Shown piece by piece: positions 19,393 to 28,101 of a DNA stretch of 64,000 bases. The translations under genes and the position numbers were made by a program. Source of the stretch: Flavobacterium ovatum (GTDB lineage: Bacteria; Bacteroidota; Bacteroidia; Flavobacteriales; Flavobacteriaceae); assembly GCF_040703125.1 (NCBI RefSeq), contig NZ_CP160035.1, positions 1,364,001-1,428,000 of the forward strand. Direction: 5' to 3'. Under the pieces are notes generated by a model that did no database searches, was not told the origin of the DNA, and saw nothing but the letters and a program-made list of their open reading frames with translations. Position 1 is the first letter of the stretch. Every line of letters begins with the position of its first letter.

Positions 19393-20226
19393 TTATTCTT
19401 TAGTTTCAGTTGCAGGTGCATCAGCTTCTGGTGCAGCAGGTGCAACAGTTTCAGCTACTGGAGCAGCTTCAGTTGCAACAGCTTTAGCAGCAGGAGCAGC
19501 AGCTGGTTTGTCAGCAGCTTCACCTTCTTTTTCAGAACCTCTTTCAGAAAGTCCTTCTGTAACTGCAGCAGTTACTAAAGATAAAATTTTGTCAATTGAT
19601 TTAGAAGCATCATCATTAGATGGAATAACATAATCTACCTCACGTGGGTCAGAGTTTGTATCAACCATTGCAAAAACTGGAATGTTTAATTTTTGAGCTT
19701 CTTTTATTGCGATGTGTTCCGCTTTGATATCTACTACGAATAATGCAGCAGGTAATCTAGACATATCAGCGATTGAACCTAAATTTTTCTCTAATTTAGC
19801 ACGAAGACGATCAACTTGTAAACGCTCTTTCTTAGAAAGGGTCATGAAAGTACCATCTTTCTTCATTTTATCAATAGTAGCCATTTTTTTAACGGCTTTA
19901 CGGATAGTTACGAAGTTAGTTAGCATTCCACCAGGCCATCTTTCAGTGATGTAAGGCATGTTTGCAGCTTTTGCTTTTTCGGCAACGATGTCTTTTGCTT
20001 GTTTTTTGGTAGCAACAAATAATATTTTTCTACCTGATGCAGCAATCTTTTTCATAGCTTCACTAGCTTCTTCGATTTTTGCTGCAGTTTTATATAGATT
20101 GATAATGTGAATACCATTACGTTCCATATAAATGTAAGGAGCCATATTTGGATCCCATTTTCTAGTCATGTGTCCAAAATGAACACCTGCTTCTAGTAAG
20201 TCTTTTACTTCTACTTTGTTTGACAT
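19393..20226 (-). CDS. rpsB: Small ribosomal subunit protein uS2
   Basis: A 277-residue 30S protein. Signatures: LLEAGVHFGHMTRKWDPNMAPYIY at the N terminus, ILFVATKKQAKDIV, RWPGGMLTNF and FVVDIKAEHIAIKEAQKLNIPVFAMVDTNSDP. The last 50 residues are an extra Ala/Pro/Glu-rich tail (KPAAAPAAKAVATEAAP and onward). That tail is low complexity and probably disordered, a feature often seen in Bacteroidota S2. Confidence 0.97.
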   Translation of the reverse strand: MSNKVEVKDLLEAGVHFGHMTRKWDPNMAPYIYMERNGIHIINLYKTAAKIEEASEAMKKIAASGRKILFVATKKQAKDIVAEKAKAANMPYITERWPGGMLTNFVTIRKAVKKMATIDKMKKDGTFMTLSKKERLQVDRLRAKLEKNLGSIADMSRLPAALFVVDIKAEHIAIKEAQKLNIPVFAMVDTNSDPREVDYVIPSNDDASKSIDKILSLVTAAVTEGLSERGSEKEGEAADKPAAAPAAKAVATEAAPVAETVAPAAPEADAPATETKE

Positions 20227-20394
20227 TTTTTGTTTAGTTTACGTTCTGTTGATTAGCAATGTATAAATGGCGATTTCTCGGCTAAATACATTTAGATGCT
20301 AAACTAATTCCTACCTCAGTAGGCAACAACAACATTGTTTTTTAATTCAAATAATAAACGAAGTCTTGCGCATAATTGAACAAGACGGGTAATA

Positions 20395-20781
20395 TTAACG
20401 TTTAGAGAACTGGAATTTCTTACGAGCTTTCTTCTGACCGAATTTCTTACGTTCAACCATTCTTGGATCTCTTGTTAATAAACCTTCTGGTTTCAATATG
20501 CCTCTGTTTTCAGCATTAACTTCACACATAACACGTGCTAATGCCATTCTTACAGCTTCTGCTTGACCAGTTGAACCACCTCCGTAAACATTTACTTTTA
20601 CGTCAAAGTTAGCTGCATTTTCTGTCATAGATAATGGTTGCAAAACTTTGTACTGTAAAGTAGCTGTTGGGAAGTAAGTTGCGAATTCTTTTTTGTTTAC
20701 AGTGATTACTCCTGTTCCTTCCGAAACATAAACACGTGCAACAGCGGTTTTTCTTCTACCGATTTTGTGAATAACTCCCAT
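20395..20781 (-). CDS. rpsI: Small ribosomal subunit protein uS9
   Basis: A 128-residue 30S protein with the classic C terminus KKFGQKKARKKFQFSKR that reaches the P site, and the N-terminal IHKIGRRKTAVARVYV. YGGGSTGQAEAVRMALARVM is the family core. It starts directly at the end of rplM (1-base overlap), so the two are translationally coupled. Confidence 0.97.
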   Translation of the reverse strand: MGVIHKIGRRKTAVARVYVSEGTGVITVNKKEFATYFPTATLQYKVLQPLSMTENAANFDVKVNVYGGGSTGQAEAVRMALARVMCEVNAENRGILKPEGLLTRDPRMVERKKFGQKKARKKFQFSKR

Positions 20782-21236
20782 TACTTAAGATCGTTTAGGT
20801 TAACAGTTCTTGGTTTTTGAGCTCCTTGTTTGTGCTCAGTTCCAACAACTACATTTAGATTTCTAAAAAGTTCAGCTCCTAATTTGTTCTTAGGTAACAT
20901 TCCTTTTATTGCTTTTTCTACTAAGGTTGCAGGGTTTTTTGCTTGCAATACTTTAGCAGTTAAAGTTCTTTGTCCTCCTGGGTAACCTGTATGACGCATG
21001 TAAATTTTGTCATCCATTTTTTTACCTGTAAGGTTGATTTTTTCTGAGTTGATAACGATTACGTTATCTCCACAGTCAACGTGTGGTGAGTAACTTGGCT
21101 TGTACTTACCTCTCAAAATCATAGCGACTTTTGAAGCAAGACGACCTAAGTTATGACCATCTGCATCTACAACGATCCACTCTTTTACAGAGTTTGCTTT
21201 TGTTGTAGAAATTGTCTTGTAGCTTAATGCGTTCAC
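20781..21236 (-). CDS. rplM: Large ribosomal subunit protein uL13
   Basis: A 151-residue 50S protein and first gene of the rplM-rpsI-rpsB-tsf cluster. Signatures: WIVVDADGHNLGRLASKVAMILRGK, YSPHVDCGDNVIVINSEKI, MRHTGYPGG and AIKGMLPKNKLG. The transcript starts about 45 bases upstream at a well-formed Bacteroidota promoter. Confidence 0.97.
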   Translation of the reverse strand: MNALSYKTISTTKANSVKEWIVVDADGHNLGRLASKVAMILRGKYKPSYSPHVDCGDNVIVINSEKINLTGKKMDDKIYMRHTGYPGGQRTLTAKVLQAKNPATLVEKAIKGMLPKNKLGAELFRNLNVVVGTEHKQGAQKPRTVNLNDLK

Positions 21237-21281
21237 AATAATAAATTTTAATTAAACATTCCATCCCCTATAAAGGGGTTG

Positions 21282-21312
21282 CAAAAGTACAATTAATTAT
21301 TTTAAATACAAA
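21282..21312 (-). promoter_or_regulatory. Promoter of rplM-rpsI-rpsB-tsf
   Basis: On the minus strand TTTG (21309-21312) is followed after 19 bases by TACTTTTG (21282-21289), a full match to TTTG-N19-TAnnTTTG. The initial transcribed region contains a short GGGG/CCCC hairpin (CCCCTATAAAGGGG at 21265-21278). Confidence 0.7.
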
Positions 21313-21629
21313 TACCATAAATGATTATTTTATTTACGGTTTTGTCTGATTATCAATTGTCTATTTTGTTTCATTTATAGTTACTATGGTTTTTGGCTTT
21401 TAAGAGGTCATTTGTTGTAACAGTTAAATTTATTATGAAGTGTTTTTGTCTTTTTTTATGGTGTTGTTTAATTCATTATCTTGCGCTTTGGAATCTGATT
21501 TTTCGTCTTGTCTTAAACGTTTTACTTTAAGTAGAGTCTTAATAGGAAAAATGTAGTAATGTTAGAAATTGCACTCCTATATTAATGTATAAGGTTTTGT
21601 TGTTTTGTAATTCTGTCATGAGGACTGGA
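21313..21629. other. Intergenic spacer
   Basis: An AT-rich spacer between the divergent rplM promoter and a structured repeat. No open frame, RNA gene or convincing hairpin was seen. Confidence 0.4.
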
Positions 21630-21731
21630 TTTTGCGTGAGGGATAGTAGCGGAAATCCTTTTTTGGGCTCTTTTGCCCAAAAAAGATTGTAGCGAATAGC
21701 CCGACCCGTTTTTTTTACGGGGCACGCCCAA
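21630..21731 (-). repeat. Two-hairpin dispersed repeat, copy 1 (family A)
   Basis: Read on the minus strand: TTGGGCGTGCCCCG, an A-rich loop closed by CGGG, TCGGGCTATTCGCTACAATC, a second hairpin (TGGGCaaaaGAGCCCA inside T/A runs), then AGGATTTCCGCTACTATCCC and TCACGCAAAA. The same skeleton occurs in copy 2 at 62124-62228 with different hairpin sequences, and partially at 27412-27566. It is non-coding in all frames. Confidence 0.85.
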
Positions 21732-21794
21732 AAAAAATAAACTTTTATTTGTTAATCGAGTTTCAGTTTTTAAGAATATAAAAATATCACCGTT

Positions 21795-22835
21795 ATGAAA
21801 GTAAAAGCAACTCTTAAGCAAATTGCAAAAGAACTTAATGTATCTGTTTCAACCGTTTCTAAGGCTCTTAATAATAGTCCAGAGATAAGTGAATTGACTA
21901 AAGTTAAAATTAAGGAGTATGCAAAACTTAAAAATTATAAACCCAATGTTATTGGGCTGAACCTTAAGAATAGGAAAACTAAAACCATTGGGGTGATTAT
22001 ACCTAATATATTGAATTCTTTTTACGCCAAGGTTTTTAGTGGTATCGAGAAAGTGGCCGATAAGCAAGGGTATAATGTGATTACGTGTATTTCGAATGAG
22101 TCGATTGTAAAGGAAGTGAACACTTTGGAGATGTTGAGTAATGGAACAATTGATGGATTTATTTTGTCGGTTTCTGAGGAGGCTCAAAAATTACAGGATT
22201 ACTCCCATTTTTCAAATATCATTAATGAGGGTACTCCAATAGTAATGTTTGATCGAATTGCAGATGAAATAGAGTGCGACAAAGTGATTGTAGACGATTT
22301 TGATTCAGGACGTAATGTTACGCAACGATTGATTAAACAGGGATGTAAAAATATTGCTTTGATTTCATCTATTGAAAATTTAAGTGTTGGAAAATTAAGA
22401 AGTGAAGGTTATTTGAAGGCTTTGATTGATAATGGAATTCCTATAAATGAAAATATTATCCTTAGAACGGATTGTGAAGAGGATATGAAGTCTAAAATAG
22501 AAGGGATTTTTAATAACAATACGATTGATGCTGTTTTTGCTCTGGATGAAAACGATTCGGTTGCGGCTTTGAGAGTCGCAATCAAAAATGGTTATAATAT
22601 CCCGGAGGATTTGTCTATTGTGGGTTTTGCTGATGGAATTCTAGCTTCTAGAAGATTGTCTCCGAGTTTGAGCACCGTAAGTCAACATGGAGTTGAAATT
22701 GGCGAAGTAGCTGCGAAACTATTAATTGACCGATTAGAAAATGAAGATGAAATCGAGCCACCCTACGAAACTATTATCATCAAGACTAAACTGAAAGAAA
22801 GAGAATCTTCTCGTTCTAAAAAGAAGAAAAAATAA
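21795..22835 (+). CDS. LacI-family transcriptional regulator
   Basis: A 346-residue repressor or activator. The N-terminal LacI HTH is ATLKQIAKELNVSVSTVSKALNNSPEISELTKVKIKEYAKLKNYKPN, including the hinge helix. A periplasmic-binding-protein-like sensor follows (IGVIIPNILNSFYAKVFSGIEKVADKQGYNVI ... DGFILSVSEEAQ ... VDDFDSGRNVTQRLIKQGCKNIALIS ... SLSTVSQHGVEIGEVAAKLLIDRL). It ends in a short lysine-rich tail, SRSKKKKK. LacI proteins usually sense a sugar or sugar phosphate, but no sugar-use genes are next to it, so its targets are unknown. Confidence 0.92.
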   Translation: MKVKATLKQIAKELNVSVSTVSKALNNSPEISELTKVKIKEYAKLKNYKPNVIGLNLKNRKTKTIGVIIPNILNSFYAKVFSGIEKVADKQGYNVITCISNESIVKEVNTLEMLSNGTIDGFILSVSEEAQKLQDYSHFSNIINEGTPIVMFDRIADEIECDKVIVDDFDSGRNVTQRLIKQGCKNIALISSIENLSVGKLRSEGYLKALIDNGIPINENIILRTDCEEDMKSKIEGIFNNNTIDAVFALDENDSVAALRVAIKNGYNIPEDLSIVGFADGILASRRLSPSLSTVSQHGVEIGEVAAKLLIDRLENEDEIEPPYETIIIKTKLKERESSRSKKKKK

Positions 22836-22904
22836 AGTATTCGGGTTGATGAAATTTAAACACGAATTGGAATTAATTGAAGTCAATAATTTAGTTTCTG
22901 ACAT

Positions 22905-22942
22905 AAAAAAAACCATTCTTATTTTTAAGAATGGTTTTTTTT
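22905..22942. terminator. Bidirectional terminator
   Basis: AAAAAACCATTCTT pairs with AAGAATGGTTTTTT around a short T-rich loop. It serves the convergent lacI-type and DUF2490 genes from both sides. Confidence 0.85.
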
Positions 22943-22971
22943 ATGCTCTATTAAGATATTGGTTTCTTGAT

Positions 22972-23784
22972 TTAGATTTTTGTAAAATCTAAATTATGTG
23001 TATAACCGACTGTTATGGTGTGGTTATTTTCTCGGCTAATTCCGTCTCCTTTTTCGGAGAATTGATTTAGATAGCCAACTTGAATATTGGAATCTTTGGT
23101 AAAACGCCATCCCAAAGCTGCTGATAATCGGTTTTGGTCAAAGACGTTTGCGGCTACGCGTTCGCCAATATTGACGAAAATTTCGTCAGCAACAGCTAGA
23201 AATAAGGTGTTGTCTTCCATTTGAGCACTTGTTAAAGGAACTTGTACTCTAAAACGGTATCTTGCTCTATGTCTTAGTTTCCAGTAGCCTTCTTCTGGGT
23301 CATCGTATCTCAAATAATCAGAGGATAAACTAGTTCCAAAATTTTTAAACGACTGTGTCCATCTTTGTTCTAGTCTAAAACGGCTATCAAAAGAGAAGCG
23401 ACCACTGTTGTTGTGATTGATAACTAATTGTTCCCAAATACGATGTTCGTTAAATTTATGATCATTGAATCTTGAGGGTATTGCTTCTGCAAATTCTCCA
23501 TAAGCTGCCGTTTCTATATGTGCCCAACCAGCAGTCACCATCACATCCTTGCTGACATTATAGTCAAGCCCAAATCGGAACATGCTTTGCATTGGGTTTT
23601 TAAATCCTTGATTTCTACGCATTTGGTATTCTGTGTGGAGTCCCCATTTTTCGGTCAGTTTATGGTTTCCGTTGTAGCTCATCCAGACATTCGTTTGGTC
23701 TACTTTTGTGTTGGTTTGTGCCCACGAAAAGGAAGTGACTGCAATTAAAAGGCTTAGGCTAAGGTTTTTTTTTAATTTTCTCAA
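22972..23784 (-). CDS. DUF2490 outer-membrane beta-barrel-like protein
   Basis: A 270-residue exported protein. The signal peptide is MRKLKKNLSLSLLIAVTSFSWAQ. The mature part shows alternating amphipathic strands with many aromatics (WGLHTEYQMRR, DVMVTAGWAHIET, GRFSFDSRFRLEQRW, YRFRVQVPL, NHTITVGYTHNLDF) and ends near an aromatic/hydrophobic terminus, consistent with an outer-membrane barrel. It matches DUF2490, whose function is not known. It stands alone and converges on the LacI-type regulator. Confidence 0.85.
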   Translation of the reverse strand: MRKLKKNLSLSLLIAVTSFSWAQTNTKVDQTNVWMSYNGNHKLTEKWGLHTEYQMRRNQGFKNPMQSMFRFGLDYNVSKDVMVTAGWAHIETAAYGEFAEAIPSRFNDHKFNEHRIWEQLVINHNNSGRFSFDSRFRLEQRWTQSFKNFGTSLSSDYLRYDDPEEGYWKLRHRARYRFRVQVPLTSAQMEDNTLFLAVADEIFVNIGERVAANVFDQNRLSAALGWRFTKDSNIQVGYLNQFSEKGDGISRENNHTITVGYTHNLDFTKI

Positions 23785-24141
23785 AATTAGTAATAGGTTT
23801 TAAAAGTTTTTTTACAAAAATATCATTTACATCCATTTTTGGCCTCAATAAAAATCTTAATTTAATGTTATATTCTTTGTTAAAGGAAGGCGTTTTGAAA
23901 GGGTGTTGTGAAATTGTTGTAAATCAGTAAGTCTTTTTTTTTGTAAAGGGAATATAAAAGGAGTCTTCTTGTGCTTAAAAAGGAAAACCATTCGAGCAGA
24001 AAACAAGAATGGTTTTTATAGGTTGTTTGAAATCGTCAATAATAAATGAATTTTCTTGTCGGTGAGATCAAAAATCCAAATTCGTTAATCTACAATCGTT
24101 AATTAATTATAATGATTATGATCTTCGGAGGCTAAAGGGAT
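23785..24141. other. Spacer between polA and the DUF2490 gene
   Basis: The region holds an inverted repeat, GAAAACCATTC (23983-23993) against GAATGGTTTTT (24007-24017). On the minus strand this can act as a terminator for polA. Sequence toward 23785 should contain the DUF2490 promoter, but no clear -33/-7 pair was found. No gene is supported. Confidence 0.5.
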
Positions 24142-26988
24142 TTAGTGCGCTTCCAGCCAATTTTTCCCCATTCCTAAATCAACTACCAAAGGAACATCAA
24201 GCTTAAAAGCCGTTTCCATTTCGTGTTTAATCATCGGTTGAATTTTTTCTAGTTCGCTGTTGTGTACATCAAAGACAAGCTCATCATGTACTTGAAGTAG
24301 CATTTTTGATTTCCAGTTGTCGGCAATCAGTTTATTGTGAATATTAATCATCGCAATTTTGATAATATCTGCCGCCGAACCTTGAATAGGAGCGTTGACT
24401 GCATTACGTTCTGCGCCACCACGCACAATTGCGTTTTGAGAGTTAATGTCTTTCAAATAGCGACGACGACCTAAAACCGTTTGTACATAACCATTGTCTC
24501 TCGCAAAATCAACTTGTTCGCTGATGTATGATTTTAATTGAGGATATGATTTGTAATACGCTTCAATTAAATCGGCACTTTCCGAGCGGGAAAGATTCGT
24601 TTGGTTCGAAAGTCCAAAGGCCGAAACCCCGTATATAATTCCAAAGTTGACCGTTTTGGCGTGGCTACGTTGTTCCTTGGTTACTTCTTCAAGCGGAATA
24701 TTAAATACTTTGGCAGCAGTTGATTTGTGTATGTCTTCGTTATTTTTAAAAGCTGCAATCATGTTCTCTTCGCCACTCAATGCTGCAATTACACGCAATT
24801 CAATTTGCGAGTAATCGGCAGAAATCAAAGTGTAGTTTTCGTCACGAGGCACAAATGCTTTACGAATCAAGCGTCCTCTTTCAGTACGAACCGGAATATT
24901 TTGTAAGTTCGGGTTGTTAGAACTCAAACGTCCCGTAGCTGCTACTGTTTGCATGTAATCGGTATGTACGCGTCCAGTCTTAGCATCTACTTGATTAGGC
25001 AAAGCATCAATATAGGTACTTTGCAATTTTACCATTTGGCGCCATTCTAGAATGTCACGTACAATTTCGTGGTCGTTGACTAGATAACTCAAAACCTCTT
25101 CGCCAGTAGCATATTGACCTGTTTTTGTTTTCTTTTGTTTGGGGCCACCAATTTTTAATTTGTCAAATAATATGTCACCCAATTGTTTTGGCGAAGCCAA
25201 GTTAAATGTCTCTCCAGCAGTTTCATATATTTTTTGTTCCAAAGCATTACTTTCTACAGCCATTTCGGTTGACATGGCTTTTAAAAAGGGAACATCTAGG
25301 TTGATTCCTTCTGTTTCCATAGCGGCAAGCACAGGAACAAGTGGAATTTCGATTTCGTCAAATAATTTTTGTGTGCCTGTTTTTTCCAGTTCAACCGCAA
25401 AAAGTTCTTTTAATTGAAAAGTTACATCGGCATCTTCGGCGGCATATTCTTTAACTTCCTCTATTGCGATATCGCGCATCGATTTTTGGTTTTTTCCTTT
25501 TTTTCCAATCAAGGCTTCAATTGATTTTGGAGAATATTTCAAATAAGTTTCTGCCAAAATATCCATATTATGACGCATATCAGGATTAATCAAATAATGC
25601 GCAATCATGGTATCAAACAATTTTCCGGCTACTTTAATATGGTAGTTCGCTAGAATCTTTAAATCATATTTAATGTTCTGACCAATTTTTTCGATTGCTG
25701 CATTCTCAAAAAACGGAATAAATTTGGCTGACAAAACCTTTGCTTCCTCCTGGTTTTCTGGAAACGGTACATAAAAACCTTTTCCTTTCTCCCAGGCGAA
25801 CGAAATTCCGACCAACTCCGCATGCAAAGCATCTAATCCAGTAGTTTCGGTATCAAAACAAACAGAAGTCTGCTTTTGTAAATTTTGCAACAACAATTTT
25901 ATTCCCAAATCACCTTGTACAATCTGGTAGGAGTGAGGCGTGTTTTCAAGTGTACTGTAAAATGATTGATGCGCGACTTCTGAATCTTGTCCCGAAGTAG
26001 TAGCCGAAAACAAGTCAAATTGGTCGTCGTTTTTCGGTTGTGGTTTTTTGTATAGTTTTGAGTCGTCAGCTGGCGCACCTTCAGTTGGTTCAGCCGAAGC
26101 TTGATTTCTAAAAATAGCGTCAAACTGCTCCGCCATTCTTCTAAACTCCAATTCGTTAAAAAGTTCATCCGTTTTCGCCACATCAGGAGTCGATAGCTCA
26201 TAGTCTTTTTCGTCAAAAGTCACTGGGCAATCTAGTAAAATTGTAGCTAGTCTTTTCGATAAAAGTCCGAGTTCTTTATTTGCTTCAATTTTAAGTTTTA
26301 TAGCACCTTTCAGTTCGTGGGTATTCTCCAAAAGGTTTTCCATCGAGCCATAAGCCGCCAAGAATTTCTTCGCCGTTTTCTCGCCTACACCAGGCAATCC
26401 CGGAATATTATCGGCAGCGTCACCCATCATTCCAAGAAAATCAATCACTTGTTCGGGTCTTTCGATTTCAAATTTGGCCAAAACCTCAGGAATTCCCCAT
26501 ATCTCAATGCCATTCCCCATACGGGCAGGCTTGTACATAAAGATGTTTTCAGACACCAATTGGGCAAAATCCTTATCCGGAGTCACCATATATACTTTGT
26601 AATTTTCCTTTTCTGCTTGTTTGGCAATGGTACCAATCAAATCATCGGCTTCAAAACCCGCAACTTCAATAATCGGAATGTGCATCGCATTTAGTAATGC
26701 CTGAATATAAGGAACTGCAATCTTAATCGCCTCGGGTGTCGCGTCACGATTCGCCTTGTATTCTGGGAAAATTTCGTTACGCAAAGCACTTCCACCTTTG
26801 TCAAACGCCACCGCCAAATGGTCGGGTTTCTCACGCTTAATTACATCCATCAACGAGTTCATAAACCCCATAATGGCAGACGTATCCATTCCCTTAGAGT
26901 TGATTCTCGGATTTTTTATAAAAGCATAATAGCCTCTAAAGATTAAAGCGTAGGCATCGAGTAAAAAAAGACGTTTTTGAGCAGACAT
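24142..26988 (-). CDS. polA: DNA polymerase I
   Basis: A 948-residue, three-domain repair and Okazaki-fragment polymerase. The N-terminal 5'-3' exonuclease runs to about residue 290 (LFLLDAYALIFRGYYAF, VEADD-like AGFEADDLIGTIAK, MGDAADNIPGLPGVGEKTA). The 3'-5' proofreading domain keeps its acidic residues (CFDTETTGLD, IGQNIKYDLKI, YAAEDADVTFQL). The polymerase domain has motif A LISADYSQIELRVIAALSG, the O-helix RSHAKTVNFGIIYGVSAFGL and motif C LLQVHDELVFDV. It is a useful comparison for the compact PolA-like protein on the island. Confidence 0.97.
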   Translation of the reverse strand: MSAQKRLFLLDAYALIFRGYYAFIKNPRINSKGMDTSAIMGFMNSLMDVIKREKPDHLAVAFDKGGSALRNEIFPEYKANRDATPEAIKIAVPYIQALLNAMHIPIIEVAGFEADDLIGTIAKQAEKENYKVYMVTPDKDFAQLVSENIFMYKPARMGNGIEIWGIPEVLAKFEIERPEQVIDFLGMMGDAADNIPGLPGVGEKTAKKFLAAYGSMENLLENTHELKGAIKLKIEANKELGLLSKRLATILLDCPVTFDEKDYELSTPDVAKTDELFNELEFRRMAEQFDAIFRNQASAEPTEGAPADDSKLYKKPQPKNDDQFDLFSATTSGQDSEVAHQSFYSTLENTPHSYQIVQGDLGIKLLLQNLQKQTSVCFDTETTGLDALHAELVGISFAWEKGKGFYVPFPENQEEAKVLSAKFIPFFENAAIEKIGQNIKYDLKILANYHIKVAGKLFDTMIAHYLINPDMRHNMDILAETYLKYSPKSIEALIGKKGKNQKSMRDIAIEEVKEYAAEDADVTFQLKELFAVELEKTGTQKLFDEIEIPLVPVLAAMETEGINLDVPFLKAMSTEMAVESNALEQKIYETAGETFNLASPKQLGDILFDKLKIGGPKQKKTKTGQYATGEEVLSYLVNDHEIVRDILEWRQMVKLQSTYIDALPNQVDAKTGRVHTDYMQTVAATGRLSSNNPNLQNIPVRTERGRLIRKAFVPRDENYTLISADYSQIELRVIAALSGEENMIAAFKNNEDIHKSTAAKVFNIPLEEVTKEQRSHAKTVNFGIIYGVSAFGLSNQTNLSRSESADLIEAYYKSYPQLKSYISEQVDFARDNGYVQTVLGRRRYLKDINSQNAIVRGGAERNAVNAPIQGSAADIIKIAMINIHNKLIADNWKSKMLLQVHDELVFDVHNSELEKIQPMIKHEMETAFKLDVPLVVDLGMGKNWLEAH

Positions 26989-27272
26989 AATAAAAATAAT
27001 TTGGACGTAAAAATAAACAAAGCTTTTTAAAAACAGTCATTTTCGAGCTTCATTATTAAATTTGGTTCTTCTGGAAATATTGTGAAATTCATAAACTAAT
27101 ATAAATACTTCAATGATTTGTCAGTTCGAGGAGTAATTTTTATTCTAAAAAAAAGCAATATAAAATGACGTTATTTGAATGTTAGCACTTCTAATTCCCC
27201 TCTTGAGAGGGGCTAGGGGTGTGTTTTTTTAAGTATTTGTAAGTCAAGTATTTAAGCTAAAATATCATAGGA
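26989..27272. other. Spacer upstream of polA with short palindromic repeats
   Basis: No gene is supported. It includes CCCCTCTTGAGAGGGG (27197-27212), a palindromic flavobacterial-type intergenic motif, followed by CTAGGGGTGTG. The polA promoter should be here on the minus strand but was not recognised. Confidence 0.4.
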
Positions 27273-27310
27273 AGCGAAGTCGAGATGGGATAATGGGTCT
27301 CGACTTCGCT
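27273..27310. repeat. 13-bp inverted repeat
   Basis: AGCGAAGTCGAGA at 27273-27285 and TCTCGACTTCGCT at 27298-27310 form a perfect inverted repeat with a 12-base loop. It is a typical small palindromic element of flavobacterial intergenic DNA. Confidence 0.8.
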
Positions 27311-27411
27311 CGACTTGAGGAAAACTAGTACTGCTTACAATAACTCTTCTAATTTAAAATTTATTCTTTCACACAAATACCAAATAGAACCTTAAATTTT
27401 AAAAGAATCAT

Positions 27412-27566
27412 TTGGGCGTGCCACCAAACCAAAAATGAGCCATTCTGTTTGTGGTCAGAGGCTCTTTTTTGTTTTGCTGTCGTGCTCCCGACGCTTCGGG
27501 ACGTTGCAAGTTCTCAACAAGTTCCGCTGTCGCTTCACTTGTTTGCGGGCTTTACACTACAAAATG
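27412..27566 (+). repeat. Diverged family-A intergenic repeat
   Basis: Starts TTGGGCGTGCC as in the family-A elements and ends with GCGGGCTTTACACTAC, the counterpart of CGGGCTATCCGCTAC. Between them the hairpins are replaced by longer sequence including GAGCC...GGCTC arms and the palindrome TCCCGACGCTTCGGGA. It is judged to be the same family by its ends only. Confidence 0.5.
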
Positions 27567-27703
27567 GTTCACTGAACACCTATTTATAATATAAATTAGG
27601 CGAAGTAATCACTCACGCAGGCTTGTGGTAAATGTTGAAGTTTTTTTTTGGATTTAATGTTTTGATATTAGTGTAAATAAAGAGGGTAGTAGGTAAACCA
27701 ATT

Positions 27704-27970
27704 TTAATGTTTTTTCTCTAGTTGATCCACTGTAATAATTCTAAAAGTATGAGAGTTAACCGTGATTTTGATGTTCTTTTCAACGTTGGTAACATAAAAG
27801 TTTTTTCCGATTTTATTAAAAAACCGCTCTTCTGTTTCGGTAATAATATCCAAAAGTGTTTTTTCTATTTCAGCAATAGATAGATTTGTTTTTAGTTTCT
27901 TGTTTATTCTCCCATAAACAAGGTCGGTATAGGAAATATTATTTATAATTTCAGATTTGTTGATGCTCAT
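27704..27970 (-). CDS. DUF3781 domain protein
   Basis: An 88-residue cytoplasmic protein matching DUF3781: NNISYTDLVYGRINKKL, a central IEKTLLDIITETEERFFNKIGKNFYV, and VEKNIKITVNSHTFRIITVDQL. It is almost the entire domain. The function of the family is unknown to me. It is a single gene downstream of, and on the same strand as, the hybrid kinase, with about 130 bases between them. Confidence 0.85.
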   Translation of the reverse strand: MSINKSEIINNISYTDLVYGRINKKLKTNLSIAEIEKTLLDIITETEERFFNKIGKNFYVTNVEKNIKITVNSHTFRIITVDQLEKKH

Positions 27971-28101
27971 TTTGTAGTTAATTTTTGATTATATTTGAAA
28001 TGTTCGTCTTGTGTGAGGATACAAAACGGATTCGCTTTATTCCTCGCGTATGACTGCATTGACTGCTTACTTTTAAGTGAATTTAAATCAAATTCCATGT
28101 T